From Hydnum rufescens UP504 (Eukaryota; Basidiomycota; Agaricomycetes; Cantharellales; Hydnaceae): a stretch of 64,000 nt of DNA. A model generated the notes under the pieces. That model did not search any database and was not told the origin of the DNA. It was given only the letters and a program-made list of their open reading frames with translations. The first letter of the stretch is position 1. The number at the start of each line of letters is the position of its first letter. Shown in pieces: positions 1 through 10,189 of the stretch. The translations under genes and the position numbers were made by a program. The stretch lies in assembly GCA_014904985.1 (NCBI GenBank), contig MU128913.1, positions 230,594 to 294,593 on the forward strand, given 5' to 3'.

Positions 1-216
1 ATCATTGTATATAATAATAGTAGTAGTAATAATAATAATAATAAATAAATAAATAATCCATGGCTAGGGGCCCCAGGGGCCCCTGGGCTGCTTGACCAGC
101 CCCCTTGATTGAATTGCAGGGGCCCCTGGGGGCCCCCCAGGTCTGATATCTAGTTAGACCATATAAATGCAACCTTTGAAGTATCTAATTAGATACTGAT
201 AATTGGCTGACCAGGC
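1..216. repeat. Terminus of a giant foldback family (inverted copy at 61,327-61,545)
   Basis: These bases are the near-exact reverse complement of about 61,327-61,545. Both copies run in the same order from a TAA/TAG trinucleotide microsatellite through CCATGG, a GGGGCCCC-rich palindromic block, TATCTAATTAGATA and the boundary CTGATAATTGGCTGACCA. After that boundary the left copy continues into a copia remnant and the right copy into gypsy pol. The 61.3-kb copy leads straight into a hairpin/intron module array, so I infer that this is the right end of another such foldback whose body lies upstream of the window. No gene is visible here. Confidence 0.75.
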
Positions 217-721
217 TGTACTTGGCGATGTAGTCATCCTTCTGCAATAGGTAGTCCCTGAGGACTAATTATAACCACTTTTCCCCCTTTGTGCCTGACC
301 TCTCCACCTGTTGAGTCTATTTTTCCTGTGGACAACAGACAATTTGTTGCATCCAGTGAATAAATGATGTTACATAAGGTGATTGCTGTCGTTTTGCCAT
401 TGAATGGGGTTTCGATGATGACAGTGCCTTGGCCTTTTCCTTTGAGTGCATTTGCTCCCCAACTCCTGAAATGGATTCCGTGCCAGGTATAAATTGAGTG
501 AACATTTCCCGTCATGTGGTGATATGGAAGTGGTTCCTGAATCGATTAACCAATCATTTTTGGAGAATAAGGGTCGAATGATTTCATATTGAATGCGATT
601 TCAGGGTCCATTGAGATGCCCTGCTTTGTCGACTCAGGAGTTGGAGCCTTTCGCCTCCTTTTCCTTCTTTTTCTGTCGTGGCTCCCTGTCCCTCTTTTCC
701 TCCTCCTTTGGCCCAACATTT
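217..721 (-). pseudogene. Ty1/copia polyprotein remnant (protease/pre-integrase region)
   Basis: The minus-strand frame that starts at 515 reads HHMTGNVHSI, then a GKGQGTVIIETPFNG stretch, then LDATNCLLSTGKIDSTGGEV. This is the usual order in copia polyproteins: the segment just after the protease DSGAS-x-HMTG motif, a G-x-G-x-V strand, and the NLLS-like segment before the integrase. A basic RRKRR-type stretch upstream (546-721) fits the gag/nucleocapsid side but is in another frame. The fragment is cut on the left by the repeat ending at 216 and on the right by the foldback at 722. The protease aspartate is not preserved in a readable frame. It is a dead fragment; the copia assignment rests on motif order and spacing. 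Confidence 0.55.
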
Positions 722-1303
722 CACCTTGGTCAGTCATCTAAGCCTACCCAATTAGGTACCACTTCTGGGGCAGATAATGGACCTAACATGGTCCCATCAC
801 TATTTCAGCCAAATTCAGTCATTTAGGTCTTTCCCTTTGAAATCTCTCACTCAAGCTTCTGGCTGAAAATTGGCTGAACATTGGCCAAAATGATGACTTA
901 GAGCTCAAGCCCTTGGAACACTTTAATTAAAGGCCATTATAGATGGCTTCAAGTCCACCTTTAAGGAATCAAACTTAAACTTAGGAATTTTTAGATGTAA
1001 TCAAACAGTTTTTAGAATATAAAAGTACTATATACACAACATATCATAACCATATGGTACTGTTCAACTGCATCTTCAGAAAGAGTTGAGGAGAAGAAGG
1101 GAGGAGGAGCAAAACACTTGAGTGACACCTGAAGTCCTCAAACCCATCCAATCCCCCTGAAGATAATATTGGAAGAGATCCCAAACTGAGGGATTTCTAT
1201 CAAGCCCAGTAGCCCCCCATAGTACACTGCTTCCATCAAACAGTGTGTGAATGACAAGGCAGATGAATGCCTTAAAGCCCCAACACTAGAAATGCTCCTG
1301 CGC

Positions 1304-2367
1304 CTTGAGTTGTTATCAGATCGTCCTGAATGTACTGGCATTGGAATTCCACGATAAAGGCCTTTCTTCCAAGCCCATATATGAGGGGAGGCATGTAGAT
1401 TACATGACGAAGTGAGGGTAGGAATGAAATATCAGCTCCAAAGTGTGTTGGGAGCTCCTGAAGGTGCAATTCACCACGTATCGGCTCGCCAATGGTACCG
1501 TTGGAAAGCCCTAAATCACAGCTTTCGATCAAGCACAATATCGTATGTTTTGGTGGGGATTTGGCGACGAAGAGGCAGGAGGAGTACAGAGGTGATGAGG
1601 AGATCACCACTCATCTCACTCCTGAGCATGTAGTTCACCTCCAATCGTCTCACAAATGGGACCAATGGAAAGCTGTGATTCACAGCTCCATGTCAAGCCT
1701 ATTATGAAGACAATTGGAAATGAACTCATGGAGATAAGGGGAAAAGGTGGGAAACAGGGCCATAGGAAAGATGAAGCCACTGTGCCCCCAATACCCACCA
1801 AAATGCGTGATATAGGGCTTGTTTGAAAGCGTTGATTCAGGGCTTTCCATCAGGCATACGAACGCAACTAATACGACAATTGTGCTACTCCCTGAAACCA
1901 CACAGAGGTGATAATAGGGACATGGCGACAATTAAGGACCCTGGTATGCCACCCTCCAGAAACCTCACAGAGGTGGTTTCTGGGTGTTGCAGTGGTCCAT
2001 CCCCCCCTCTTGTGCTACTCCCTGAAGCCACACAGAGGTGGAAACAACAGGGGAATGGTGACAGCTAAGGACTCTAGTATGCCACCCTCCAGAAACCTCA
2101 CAGAGGTGGTTTCTGGGTGTTGCAGTGGTCCATCCCCCCCCCCTCTCCCCTAAAAATAAAGTTCTAATGCACCTATCACACCAAAACCACGCAGAGGTGG
2201 CTTATGGCAGTGATAGGAATTGACACCCAGAGGGGTGTCCCCAGACCTCTTGTTGATCAGGATGGAATGTGCTCAAGTCACTGTCCACTCAGAGGTGGAC
2301 AGTGACCTTGTGCAACATTTCCTAAGGCAGCAGCTATGGGGATTGATGCCAGATCAGTAAAAATCAA
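1304..2367. repeat. Internal segment M of F1, copy 1
   Basis: This segment, starting at CTTGAGTTGTTATCAGATCG, is repeated in the same orientation at about 3977-5041 with small indels. It holds short hairpins that share the core CAGAGGTGG, described separately. Open frames in both directions are short, overlap and are not conserved between copies, so I treat them as chance. Confidence 0.75.
1870..2350. repeat. Run of short hairpins with a shared CAGAGG loop/stem core
   Basis: At least five short inverted repeats follow one another. Clear ones are CCAGAAACC...GGTTTCTGG (around 1957-1985 and again around 2089-2117), TGTCCACTC...GAGGTGGACA (around 2285-2305) and GACACCC...GGGGTGTC (around 2221-2240). 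Each is centred on an A(C/T)(A/C/G)CAGAGG-like core. The series is repeated at about 4560-4980. Confidence 0.6.
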
Positions 2368-2410
2368 AAGATAGTGCAAAAGAGCTGCACTAGGCAGCTC
2401 TTTTGTTGAA

Positions 2411-3637
2411 AAAACTGGTCAGCAGGTGCCGAATTCATTACATAATACGTATGTACAGTAGTCAAGTACTGATCGGAATCGGCTGCGGACCCAATCCGCT
2501 GACACTCCCACTCGCAGCGATAACGATCGGGCAGGGGTGTACCAAATAGGACAGGGGAAGGGGGGGGGAACAAGATCAAAGGATAGAATAAAAGGGGGGG
2601 GTTGGACACAACTGGTCTAAATTAGGAGGTGAGGAGAAAAGGATATGCTCCCACTGAAGCAGAAATGAGTCGAAGGAATGAAAATGAAATTTGCTCCCAC
2701 TTGAGCAAGAAGACAGAAAAGGCAAGCAGTAACTCCCACTGGAGCAAATGAGTTTGCATGAGCAAGACAAAAAGATGAACAGGTAAAAGGAAAAAGGCAG
2801 CAAGATTAAGAATTATACTCCCACTCAAGTAAAGACTCAAGTACCATAGATTAATAAATCCCCAACAGTAGCGGGTACCACGAGCCGAGCCCAAACACCC
2901 TCGTGCGAACCGGAAGAACGACGGTAGATGTCTTGATGATGTCGTGTGCCGCAAGCCAGATATCCAAATCCCCTGCGCGCACCCCGATCGATGAGCCGGA
3001 TCCATGGCAATCCCCTCGCCCAGGCACCACCTCCATCCCACCCAAAAGACCCTATAGTAGGTCACCCAAGAGTCGCGAGCCAAGTCCGGAGACTTCCTCA
3101 CACACATCTCAAAATAGTGTTCTGGTCCAGGGCCAGAGCCCACCCAAACACCCAACTAAATACTCCACCTCACCAACATGGCACAACGGCAATAGAAAAT
3201 CCCCGAAAAGGACACGGGTATGACGGTCGCGGTAGACATGGGATATGGGTTCACGAGCACGGGTAAGGTTGCCAGTAGAGGTTTCCCCAAAGAACAGGTA
3301 CTCCCAGGTATAGGCAGGGTGCCCCCAGATGGACCACAGAATAGTCGCACAGTTTAGACATGGAAAAGGAATGAACGACGGGTTTTCAGACATGGTATTG
3401 ATGTCGCGGACTATGGCACAGTTCGTCCAGACAGTCACGGGTTCAGTCACGGTAGAAAGGCTCGATTGAGTCACGGAGCCAGTGGACTCGCACAGTTAAC
3501 GGTATAGCCCTTAGGAAATGGATGGGCCCATAACCTGTCAAAAAAAACTGGTCGGCGGGTGCCGAATTCATTACATAATACGTATGTACAGTAGTCAAGT
3601 ACTGATCGGAATCGGCTGCGGACCCAATCCGCTGACA
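2411..3637. mobile_element. TRIM-like unit: two ~93-bp direct repeats around a ~1-kb interior
   Basis: A block starting near CTGGTCRGCRGGTGCCGAAT and ending CCAATCCGCTGACA occurs at about 2411-2504 and, in the same orientation, at 3541-3637. Trimmed to TGGTC...TGACA, the repeats begin TG and end CA as LTRs do. The interior codes for no recognisable retroelement protein. I did not find a convincing primer-binding site, polypurine tract or target duplication, so TRIM is only one reading. An alternative is a segmental duplication inside the foldback F1, in whose loop it sits. Confidence 0.4.
2870..3474 (-). pseudogene. Possible captured gene fragment, not recognised
   Basis: The interior of the TRIM-like unit has higher GC and more CpG than its surroundings. 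On the minus strand it shows open stretches of protein-like composition, such as LNCATILWSIWGHPAYTWEY (3474 frame) and, in another frame, DIWLAAHDIIKTSTVVL. They would have to be joined across a frameshift or intron. I do not recognise a family. A captured and decayed host gene fragment is an inference from composition and position only. Confidence 0.25.
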
Positions 3638-3638
3638 T

Positions 3639-3750
3639 CTTTTGGCACCAATGTATATACTAGGTAGCATATACTTACCTTACTTCCACAGCCCAGGGTG
3701 TGGAAGTAAGGTAAGTATATGCTACCTAGTATATACATTGGTGCCAAAAG
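3639..3750. repeat. Near-perfect 112-bp palindrome
   Basis: CTTTTGGCACCAATGTATAT at 3639 is matched by its exact reverse complement ending at 3750. The arms are about 50 bp and the loop is a few bases around AGCCCAGGG near 3695. It lies at the junction between the TRIM-like unit and the inner right arm of F1, and directly next to an AAAAGAGCTGC...GCAGCTCTTTT hairpin at 3745-3772. A small foldback (MITE-like) insertion is likely. Confidence 0.8.
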
Positions 3751-3976
3751 AGCTGCCTAGTGCAGCTCTTTTGCACTATCTTTTGATTTTTACTGATCTG
3801 GCATCAATCCCCATAGCTGCTGCCTTAGGAAATGTTGCACAAGGTCACTGTCCACCTCTGAGTGGACAGTGACTTGAGCACATTCCATCCTGATCAACAA
3901 GAGGTCTGGGGACACCCCTCTGGGTGTCAATTCCTATCACTGCCATAAGCCACCTCTGCATGGTTTTCTGTGTGGC

Positions 3977-5041
3977 GCTTGAGTTGTTATCAGATCGTCC
4001 TGAATGTACTGGCATTGGAATTCCACGATAAAGGCCTTTCTTCCAGCCCATATATGAGGGGAGGCATGTAGATTACATGACGAAGTGTGAGGGTAGGAAT
4101 GAAATATCAGCTCCAAAGTGTGTTGGAGCTCCTGAAGGTGCAATTCACCACGGATCGGCTCGCCAATGGTACCGGTTGGAAAGCCCTAAATCACAGCTTT
4201 CGATCAAGCACAATATCGTATGTTTTGGTGGGATTTGGCGACGAAGAGGCAGGAGGAGTACAGAGGTGATGAGGAGATCACCACTCATCTCACTCCTGAG
4301 CATGTAGTTCACCTCCAATCGTCTCACAAATGGGACCAATGGAAAGCTGTGATTCACAGCTCCATGTCAAGCCTATTATGAAGACAATTGGAAATGAACT
4401 CATGGAGATAAGGGGGGAAAGGTGGGAAACAGGGCCATAGGAAAGATGAAGCCACTGTGCCCCCAATCCCCACCAAATGCGTGATATAGGGCTTGTTTGA
4501 AAGCGTTGATTCAGGGCTTTCCATCAGGCATACGAACGCAACTAATACGACAATTGTGCTACTCCCTGAAACCACACAGAGGTGATAAATAGGGACATGG
4601 CGACAATTAAGGACCCTGGTATGCCACCCTCCAGAAACCTCACAGAGGTGGTTTCTGGGTGTTGCATGGTCCCATCCCCCCTCTTGTGCTACTCCCTGAA
4701 GCCACACAGAGGTGGAAACAACAGGGGAATGGTGACAGCTAAGGACTCTAGTATGCCACCCTCCAGAAACCTCACAGAGGTGGTTTCTGGGTGTTGCAGT
4801 GGTCCATCCCCCCCCTCTCCCCTAAAAATAAAGTTCTAATGCACCTATCACACCAAAACCACGCAGAGGTGGCTTATGGCAGTGATAGGAATTGACACCC
4901 AGAGGGGTGTCCCCAGACTTCTTTGTTGATCAGGATGGAATGTGCTCCAAGTCACTGTCCACTCAGAGGTGGACAGTGACCTTGTGCAACATTTCCTAAG
5001 GCAGCAGCTATGGGGATTGATGCCAGATCAGTAAAAATCAA
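3977..5041. repeat. Internal segment M of F1, copy 2 (same orientation as copy 1)
   Basis: This is a direct repeat of 1304-2367 lying between inverted arm sequences. At its left edge it joins inner-arm sequence (CCACCTCTGCATGGTTTTCT), and at its right edge (near 5041) it joins the inverted outer arm. The direct orientation implies that one copy was flipped after the foldback formed. Confidence 0.75.
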
Positions 5042-5620
5042 CAGGAGCATTTCTAGTGTTGGGGCTTTAAGGCATTCATCTGCCTTGTCATTCACACACT
5101 GTTTGATGGAAGCAGTGTACTATGGGGGGCTACTGGGCTTGATAGAAATCCCTCAGTTTGGGATCTCTTCCAATATTATCTTCAGGGGGATTGGATGGGT
5201 TTGAGGACTTCAGGTGTCGCTCAAGTGTTTTGCTCCTCCTCCCTTCTTCTCCTCAACTCTTTCTGAAGATGCAGTTGAACAGTACCATATGGTTATGATA
5301 TGTTGTGTATATAGTACTTTTATATTCTAAAAACTGTTTGATTACATCTAAAAATTCCTAAGTTTAAGTTTGATTCCTTAAAGGCGGACTTGAAGCCATC
5401 TATAATGGCCTTTAATTAAAGTGTTCCAAGGGCTTGAGCTCTAAGTCATCATTTTGGCCAATGTTCAGCCAATTTTCAGCCAGAAGCTTGAGTGAGAGAT
5501 TTCAAAGGGAAAGACCTAAATGACTGAATTTGGCTGAAATAGTGATGGGACCATGTTAGGTCCATTATCTGCCCCAGAAGTGGTACCTAATTGGGTAGGC
5601 TTAGATGACTGACCAAGGTG

Positions 5621-6099
5621 GATGACATGCCTCCTCTAACACGTGCACTGCCGCCTCCTCCTGGGCACGTCAAACGCCCATGTCATTCTCGATCCGTCCG
5701 ACGTGCAGATGCCAAGCCGCAAGGGCCAACCCCATCTCAGGCACGAGAGGTGACACCTCAGGCATCTGACCCTGCAGATGCACCTGCCACTTTACCACAA
5801 ATCAACGCAACTCACATAAAACAGAAAAAGTTTTCACTTACCTCCCACTTCACCAACTCAACCTTTGCGGTCGCAACCGCCTCCTCGGTCTGGAGGATTT
5901 CCATCACCGCCTTCATCTTGATCAAAGAGAGAATAGCCTCGTTGGCCATATCAATGATGATGGTATGGAATCAGAAGCAAATGCGACAAACCCGCCCTTT
6001 ATAGTAACCACCACGGCAACCACCAAAACCACCAAAAAACACCCACCTTGTAAAACTTGAGTTACACACTTCAAGGGCTTCACGCTCAAAGGGGGGTAC
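5621..6099 (+). pseudogene. 3' remnant of an LTR retroelement, up to its polypurine tract
   Basis: The segment lies between the right end of F1 and an LTR. An open frame runs from an ATG at 5627 to 6004, with a Pro/Ala/Arg-rich N-terminal part and a hydrophobic C-terminal part. I recognise no domain in it. A purine run with six G (AAAGGGGGGTAC, 6088-6099) directly precedes the LTR, as a polypurine tract does. The upstream part of the retroelement has been lost or separated by F1. Confidence 0.45.
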
Positions 6100-6556
6100 T
6101 GTTATGAGTCATACTCATAACCTCACTTACATATGAATAACCAAGCCAATCGCACCATCACATGACCTTCACCCTTGCCACCATTGTGCCTTCCTCTTTC
6201 AGCAATTCCTATTATATACATCCTTCCTTTATTCAACACCCCTTTATCCATAAAACCCTTTTGATCTCTAATAGTATAAGTAGTTACTTGATGTACACTC
6301 AGCTCTTCAGAAGATCAAGAATATATTGTCAACTGATTGAATTCCACTCTCACAATCTCAGTTATCACTCACAACTCTCATCTTAAAACCTTTGCCTATT
6401 AAGTCTCAAGAAGCCGGTCTTCCTCGTGTGTACTCATCTCTTGTGACTTATGTAATCCCTTCTTCACGACTCCCTCGTCAATTGCCTTAAGGGCATTTCC
6501 TTGTATTCATCTCGATTACATCATCATATCTTTTGCCTCGAGTACAACCCTTAACA
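6100..6556 (+). mobile_element. LTR (457 bp), TGTTATGAG...CCTTAACA
   Basis: The segment starts TGTTA and ends TAACA, an inverted TG...CA terminus, and sits immediately after a polypurine tract. It contains a TATA-like TATAAGTAG near 6280 followed by pyrimidine-rich sequence, a plausible LTR promoter. No second copy is in the window, so this is a 3' LTR of a truncated element. A neighbouring repeat (D1) begins a few bases further on. Confidence 0.6.
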
Positions 6557-6560
6557 GTGT

Positions 6561-7818
6561 GTCAATGTATTTCTTTCTTCTTCTGACTTGACTTTGTTAT
6601 TACTCACCTTTCCTTGGATGTCCAGCAACTCTAACCTTAGGTCCTGCAACTATCCTTGGCTTAGTATTTCACGTAGAGGGCTTCCAGTGACTTAGTCTTA
6701 ACAACTTTGTATATGACTTAGCTCCAGATGGCTTTCAGATCAGTACTTTCTTCAGATGCAAGCAGATTTGTAGACAGTAGTATATTCCAGTAGTGAGAAG
6801 ATGGGGGGATACAGGAAAATCTACCAGCTTTTATACCTTTCTGAAGGTGGCTGTGTTTAAAGAATATGACTCACTCCTAGGGGAGTCATATGTGAGAACA
6901 ATAGGGTTGTCAAGGAGGGTGAGTCATTCATAAGGTGGTTGCATGATAGGTGAGTCATTCATAAAGTGGTTGCAAGGAAGGTGAGTCATTCATAAACAGA
7001 ACAAAAGGGTTGCTAAGAAGGTGTTATCTTTCATAAAGTGGTTGCAAGGAAGGTGAGTCATTCATAAACAGAACAAAAGGGTAGTCAAGGAGGTGTTATC
7101 TTTCTTATCTGTGAGGTTCTAGAAGTTATTTGTGGCAATGGGAGATGAAATCAAAGGATATTTCCGAGTTCTTGGAGATTAATTTGTTTGTAGTCCAGTG
7201 GTTAAGATGTTTTTGTTGCTGGTTGATAATGGGGACAAGTGCATGGGGTGGGATTCGATGCAGAAACAGCAGTTTGCATCCTTAATAGACGCTCTTGGTA
7301 TCATTAGATGCAGATTTTTAACAGCTTTCTGTGCGCAGTGGTTCCAAGCAGATCCGGTGTAAACTGACAGAGAAATTCGTTTTTTACTGATGGGTGTTGA
7401 TTCTGATAGTAATATCATTCTGTAGAGTTCAGTTTTGATCTGTTCTTCGCGCACTAGGTACCATTGGATGCGGATGTTTTATATCTTTCTAGGAGCAGTT
7501 GTTCCAAGGGGATTGGATGTGAACTGAGGGAGAAATTCATTTTTTACTGGAAATCTCAGATTTTGATAGTAAAATTGGCCTGGAGAGTGCAGTTTCAGTC
7601 CATTCGACTTGTGTTTGGTACCATTTGAAAGGTGTGAATCGTAGCTTTCTAAGCATTATATGGGCATACCTCTCCGATCAAAACTGATGGAGCAATCGAA
7701 CGAACTCTGTTTTCATGCATAGCCATAATTAATTTCATAATAGGTCACATGATCATTTCAATGGCTGGGATCAATGGATATTCACATTTTCTGATACTGG
7801 ATGTTTTTATCTTCCACA
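6561..7818. repeat. Dispersed repeat D1, copy a
   Basis: The whole segment is repeated in the same orientation at 35,599-36,754. The first part has tandem GTGAGTCATTCATAAA units; this copy has one to two extra units, which explains its greater length. The second part (about 7,200-7,740) is three diverged sub-repeats of about 160 bp, with landmarks GGTACC, TTTCT.GGCG.GGT and AACTGA.GGAGAAATTCG. Compared with copy b, many CG are TG or CA here, for example ATGCAGATTTT here against ATGCGGATTTT there. I see no open frame of interest. Its class is unknown. Confidence 0.75.
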
Positions 7819-8211
7819 CTGGACCTGTCCTTCGGCCCATCAAACACTCCAACTCCAACAGGGAATCCACTTCTTCAACTACCTCTGGCCCGATTTCTTT
7901 CCCTCCATGCATGATGGTTGGCCAGTAAAATTCAGATGCAAGCCATCTTTCAGCCACTGCTTTGTCAGCATGGCTGTGGATAAAATCACAGAACATGCCC
8001 TCCAAGTATTTATGTTAAAGTTGTGCACCACAATTCCATCTGGCATTCCAACAGGAATGGTTAGCAATTTGATAATAGTCTTGCAGAGAAGCTTGAGATT
8101 GCATATACATTCTCTGTGCTCTTTGTCAAAATCACATGGTGTTGCCATAGATAATGCAGTCCCAGACCCCAAGTAAGAGAAATTTTGGTGGGGGGGACAC
8201 AGAAGCAACAC
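7745..8211 (-). pseudogene. Unrecognised gene fragment
   Basis: Two overlapping minus-strand frames have protein-like composition. One is CKTIIKLLTIPVGMPDGIVV (from 8211). The other is HSHADKAVAERWLASEFYWP continuing to 7745, acidic and without low complexity. They would read through as one protein if joined near 8,000 by a frameshift or small intron. The 3' side overlaps the end of repeat D1, so the fragment may be truncated by it. I recognise no family. Confidence 0.3.
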
Positions 8212-8219
8212 TGTGACTA

Positions 8220-8500
8220 CTCACATCAGTTAAAAATTATATTTTGAGAAATTATGATGTCAAGGACTTGACCCGGCATCTGCCACATCTGGCTCCGAAT
8301 GAATCCAAATGATTGAGAAACCAACTGGTGGACACTACACTGGTATCTACTGGTAGTATTGGACTTCCTTCTGGCAGTTTTGGGGCTACATACAGCCTAT
8401 TATTAACCTATTATAATCGATTACTGAGGTATGACTGGCCAGCTAGTAATTAATAGTAATAGTAACCTATTATAATAGGTTATAATACGGATTTAATACT
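8220..8500. other. AT-rich spacer without visible gene
   Basis: The spacer contains repeated CCTATTATAAT / ATTATAATAGG motifs, partly inverted (8,405-8,490). No open frame or RNA structure of note is visible. It marks the boundary between repeat-derived DNA and the CpG-rich host-like region. Confidence 0.5.
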
Positions 8501-9174
8501 AATACCGAGGAGCCTTAGCTGGAGCGGAAGCTTCGTGCCCGCGCCTTCGGAACTCCCCATCTCACCAGACCCTCAGTTTACTGCGGGTCTGGTCACGAGA
8601 CTATAATGTTTCTGGTCTGGATTCGGCATTTGCCGGCTCACGTGCGACGTATGCGAGATGCCTCAAGTTGGCGAGATACGTGAAACAGGCGCACCCGTTC
8701 ATTTCTCTCAAATAATGTACTTTTTTAAAGTGGGGAATGAGATCAACTCACGGAAGCAAAGGGTCAGCCAGCTCCCTTTTGCCGTAACTTCTTGAGCTTG
8801 CTCGGTTTGGCTACGCGACTAGCTTGCCGTCTCCGTGGAAGTCATCGATCTTCATCGCTTCCATGCTCTTGCCAATCCCACACATAACTACCATGTTATC
8901 TTCTGACATGAAAGAAGATGCTGAGCATAGTTCTATTTCAACTATGTTAGCTACGGTTTGTTGCTTGGGGCTTCGATGCAGACCTCAAAGATTGTTAATC
9001 GCTCTTTATGATTTCAAAATAATTTCCTCATTTTAGGATTCGCTCTGATCCTCCCGCTATAGCCTCATCGCACTTTCTGCTCCGCGATTCAGCTGTTCGT
9101 TCACCTTACGATTGCGTGTATGTTTCCGTGATGGCTAAATTTTTTCTTTATCAATCACACTAAACCAGGTTCAA

Positions 9175-9931
9175 TGTCTGATTTCGCGACGGTCGCCGCA
9201 CCTATTGATGTGATGGTGTATAAATACGCTATAACAGATCCCTTGAAAACAACACTTCGCTGGACTTTTATTCATAGCCTCACCGCCTGCGATCTCCAGC
9301 GGTCTAAGCGCTCTTCATGAGGAATCTGTCCCGGCCACCCTCTGTATCTCGTTCTCGTTTAGCCACCACGTTTTTTGGCCTATCGGCCATCACCCCCAGA
9401 CAGACTTCTTGATGGGAGTCCTGCTACTCTGCGATTGCGGGGTTGAATTCTGGCCACGAAATATACCTTCATGTGTCTATCGGTCTATCTCATGCCCTCG
9501 CCGTCTCTGCAGATGCTTTCGTCTAATTCTATGCTCTCGAACGTCTTGTACTGGTCTTATGTGGCCCACACATTCGTCTTCAAAGGGAATGCCTTCATGA
9601 ATTCCTGGCTGCGGTGTTCCCCCATCGGTTCCGACGCACTCAACCTATCCCTAGAGTATCATAGAGACTTCGTCCCCTTCCCAACGTTACTATGAGACCG
9701 GGAAGCACGGTCTGTGATCTGCTGGAGCGTCAGTTGAACGAATCTCTGGCTCGTGTAAATACCAAGCAACGAAGGCTCTCTCCGGAATGTATCTCGAGAC
9801 CACGGCCTCCAAATACCGGTCATCTGCACGAGTCGCAGTGGGAGCAGTGCATGGTACTGGCGAAGAAGACTTGCGAGGCTCAGGATGATCCGGAGACCAC
9901 AGAACAGATAGACGCACGCAATCTACGTTAG
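9175..9931 (+). CDS. Possible spliced hypothetical gene
   Basis: A tentative model only. An ATG at about 9175 opens MSDFATVAAPIDVM, which ends at a GTGTAT donor-like site. After a TTCATAG acceptor at about 9281 one phase stays open through HHVFWPIGHHPQTDFLMGVL and on to about 9600. Further frames at 9471-9695 and 9692-9931 could be later exons. The sequence has normal codon-like composition and CpG content, but no domain is recognised and exon phases after 9600 are unresolved. It could equally be non-coding. Confidence 0.2.
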
Positions 9932-10189
9932 TTTCTATCCCATCCCAGGCCCCCTACATTGGGTCATCACGCGAAAGAGAGGTCGGTTCCACTCTCCTAT
10001 TCCCTGAATCGCACAATTACTGATTGTTGGAGGATTGGGAAGTTATTTTTGAATAGTTCTATTATGTGGGGGTGGAGTGCTATACCCTTACGCATCTATC
10101 TATTATTCCTGGCATGATCAGGGCTTCGTGAAGAATGGCGCGTCGCCAGTGGTAGCCAAACTTTGATATCTGCTAGTAAATGACGTACC

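Larger units (their letters stand above)
722..5620. mobile_element. Large foldback element F1 (about 4.9 kb)
   Basis: The ends are inverted: CACCTTGGTCAGTCATCTAA at 722 pairs with TTAGATGACTGACCAAGGTG ending at 5620. The outer arms, about 722-1300 and 5042-5620, match over nearly their whole length. An inner pair, about 2180-2410 and 3750-3970, is also inverted. Between these pairs lie two copies of a roughly 1.06-kb segment in the same orientation, which a simple foldback would not give. A terminal motif with TTAGGTACCACTTCTGGGGC recurs at 22,510 and 27,440, so a family of elements shares these ends. I see no clear target-site duplication and no transposase, so it is presumably non-autonomous. 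Confidence 0.7.

Noticed and set aside
2622..3155. 177-codon minus-strand frame
   Set aside because: It mixes a low-complexity Leu/Phe-rich tail, translated from repeated CTCCCACT(G/T)GAGCAAA units, with part of the possible captured fragment; the whole frame is not credible as one protein.
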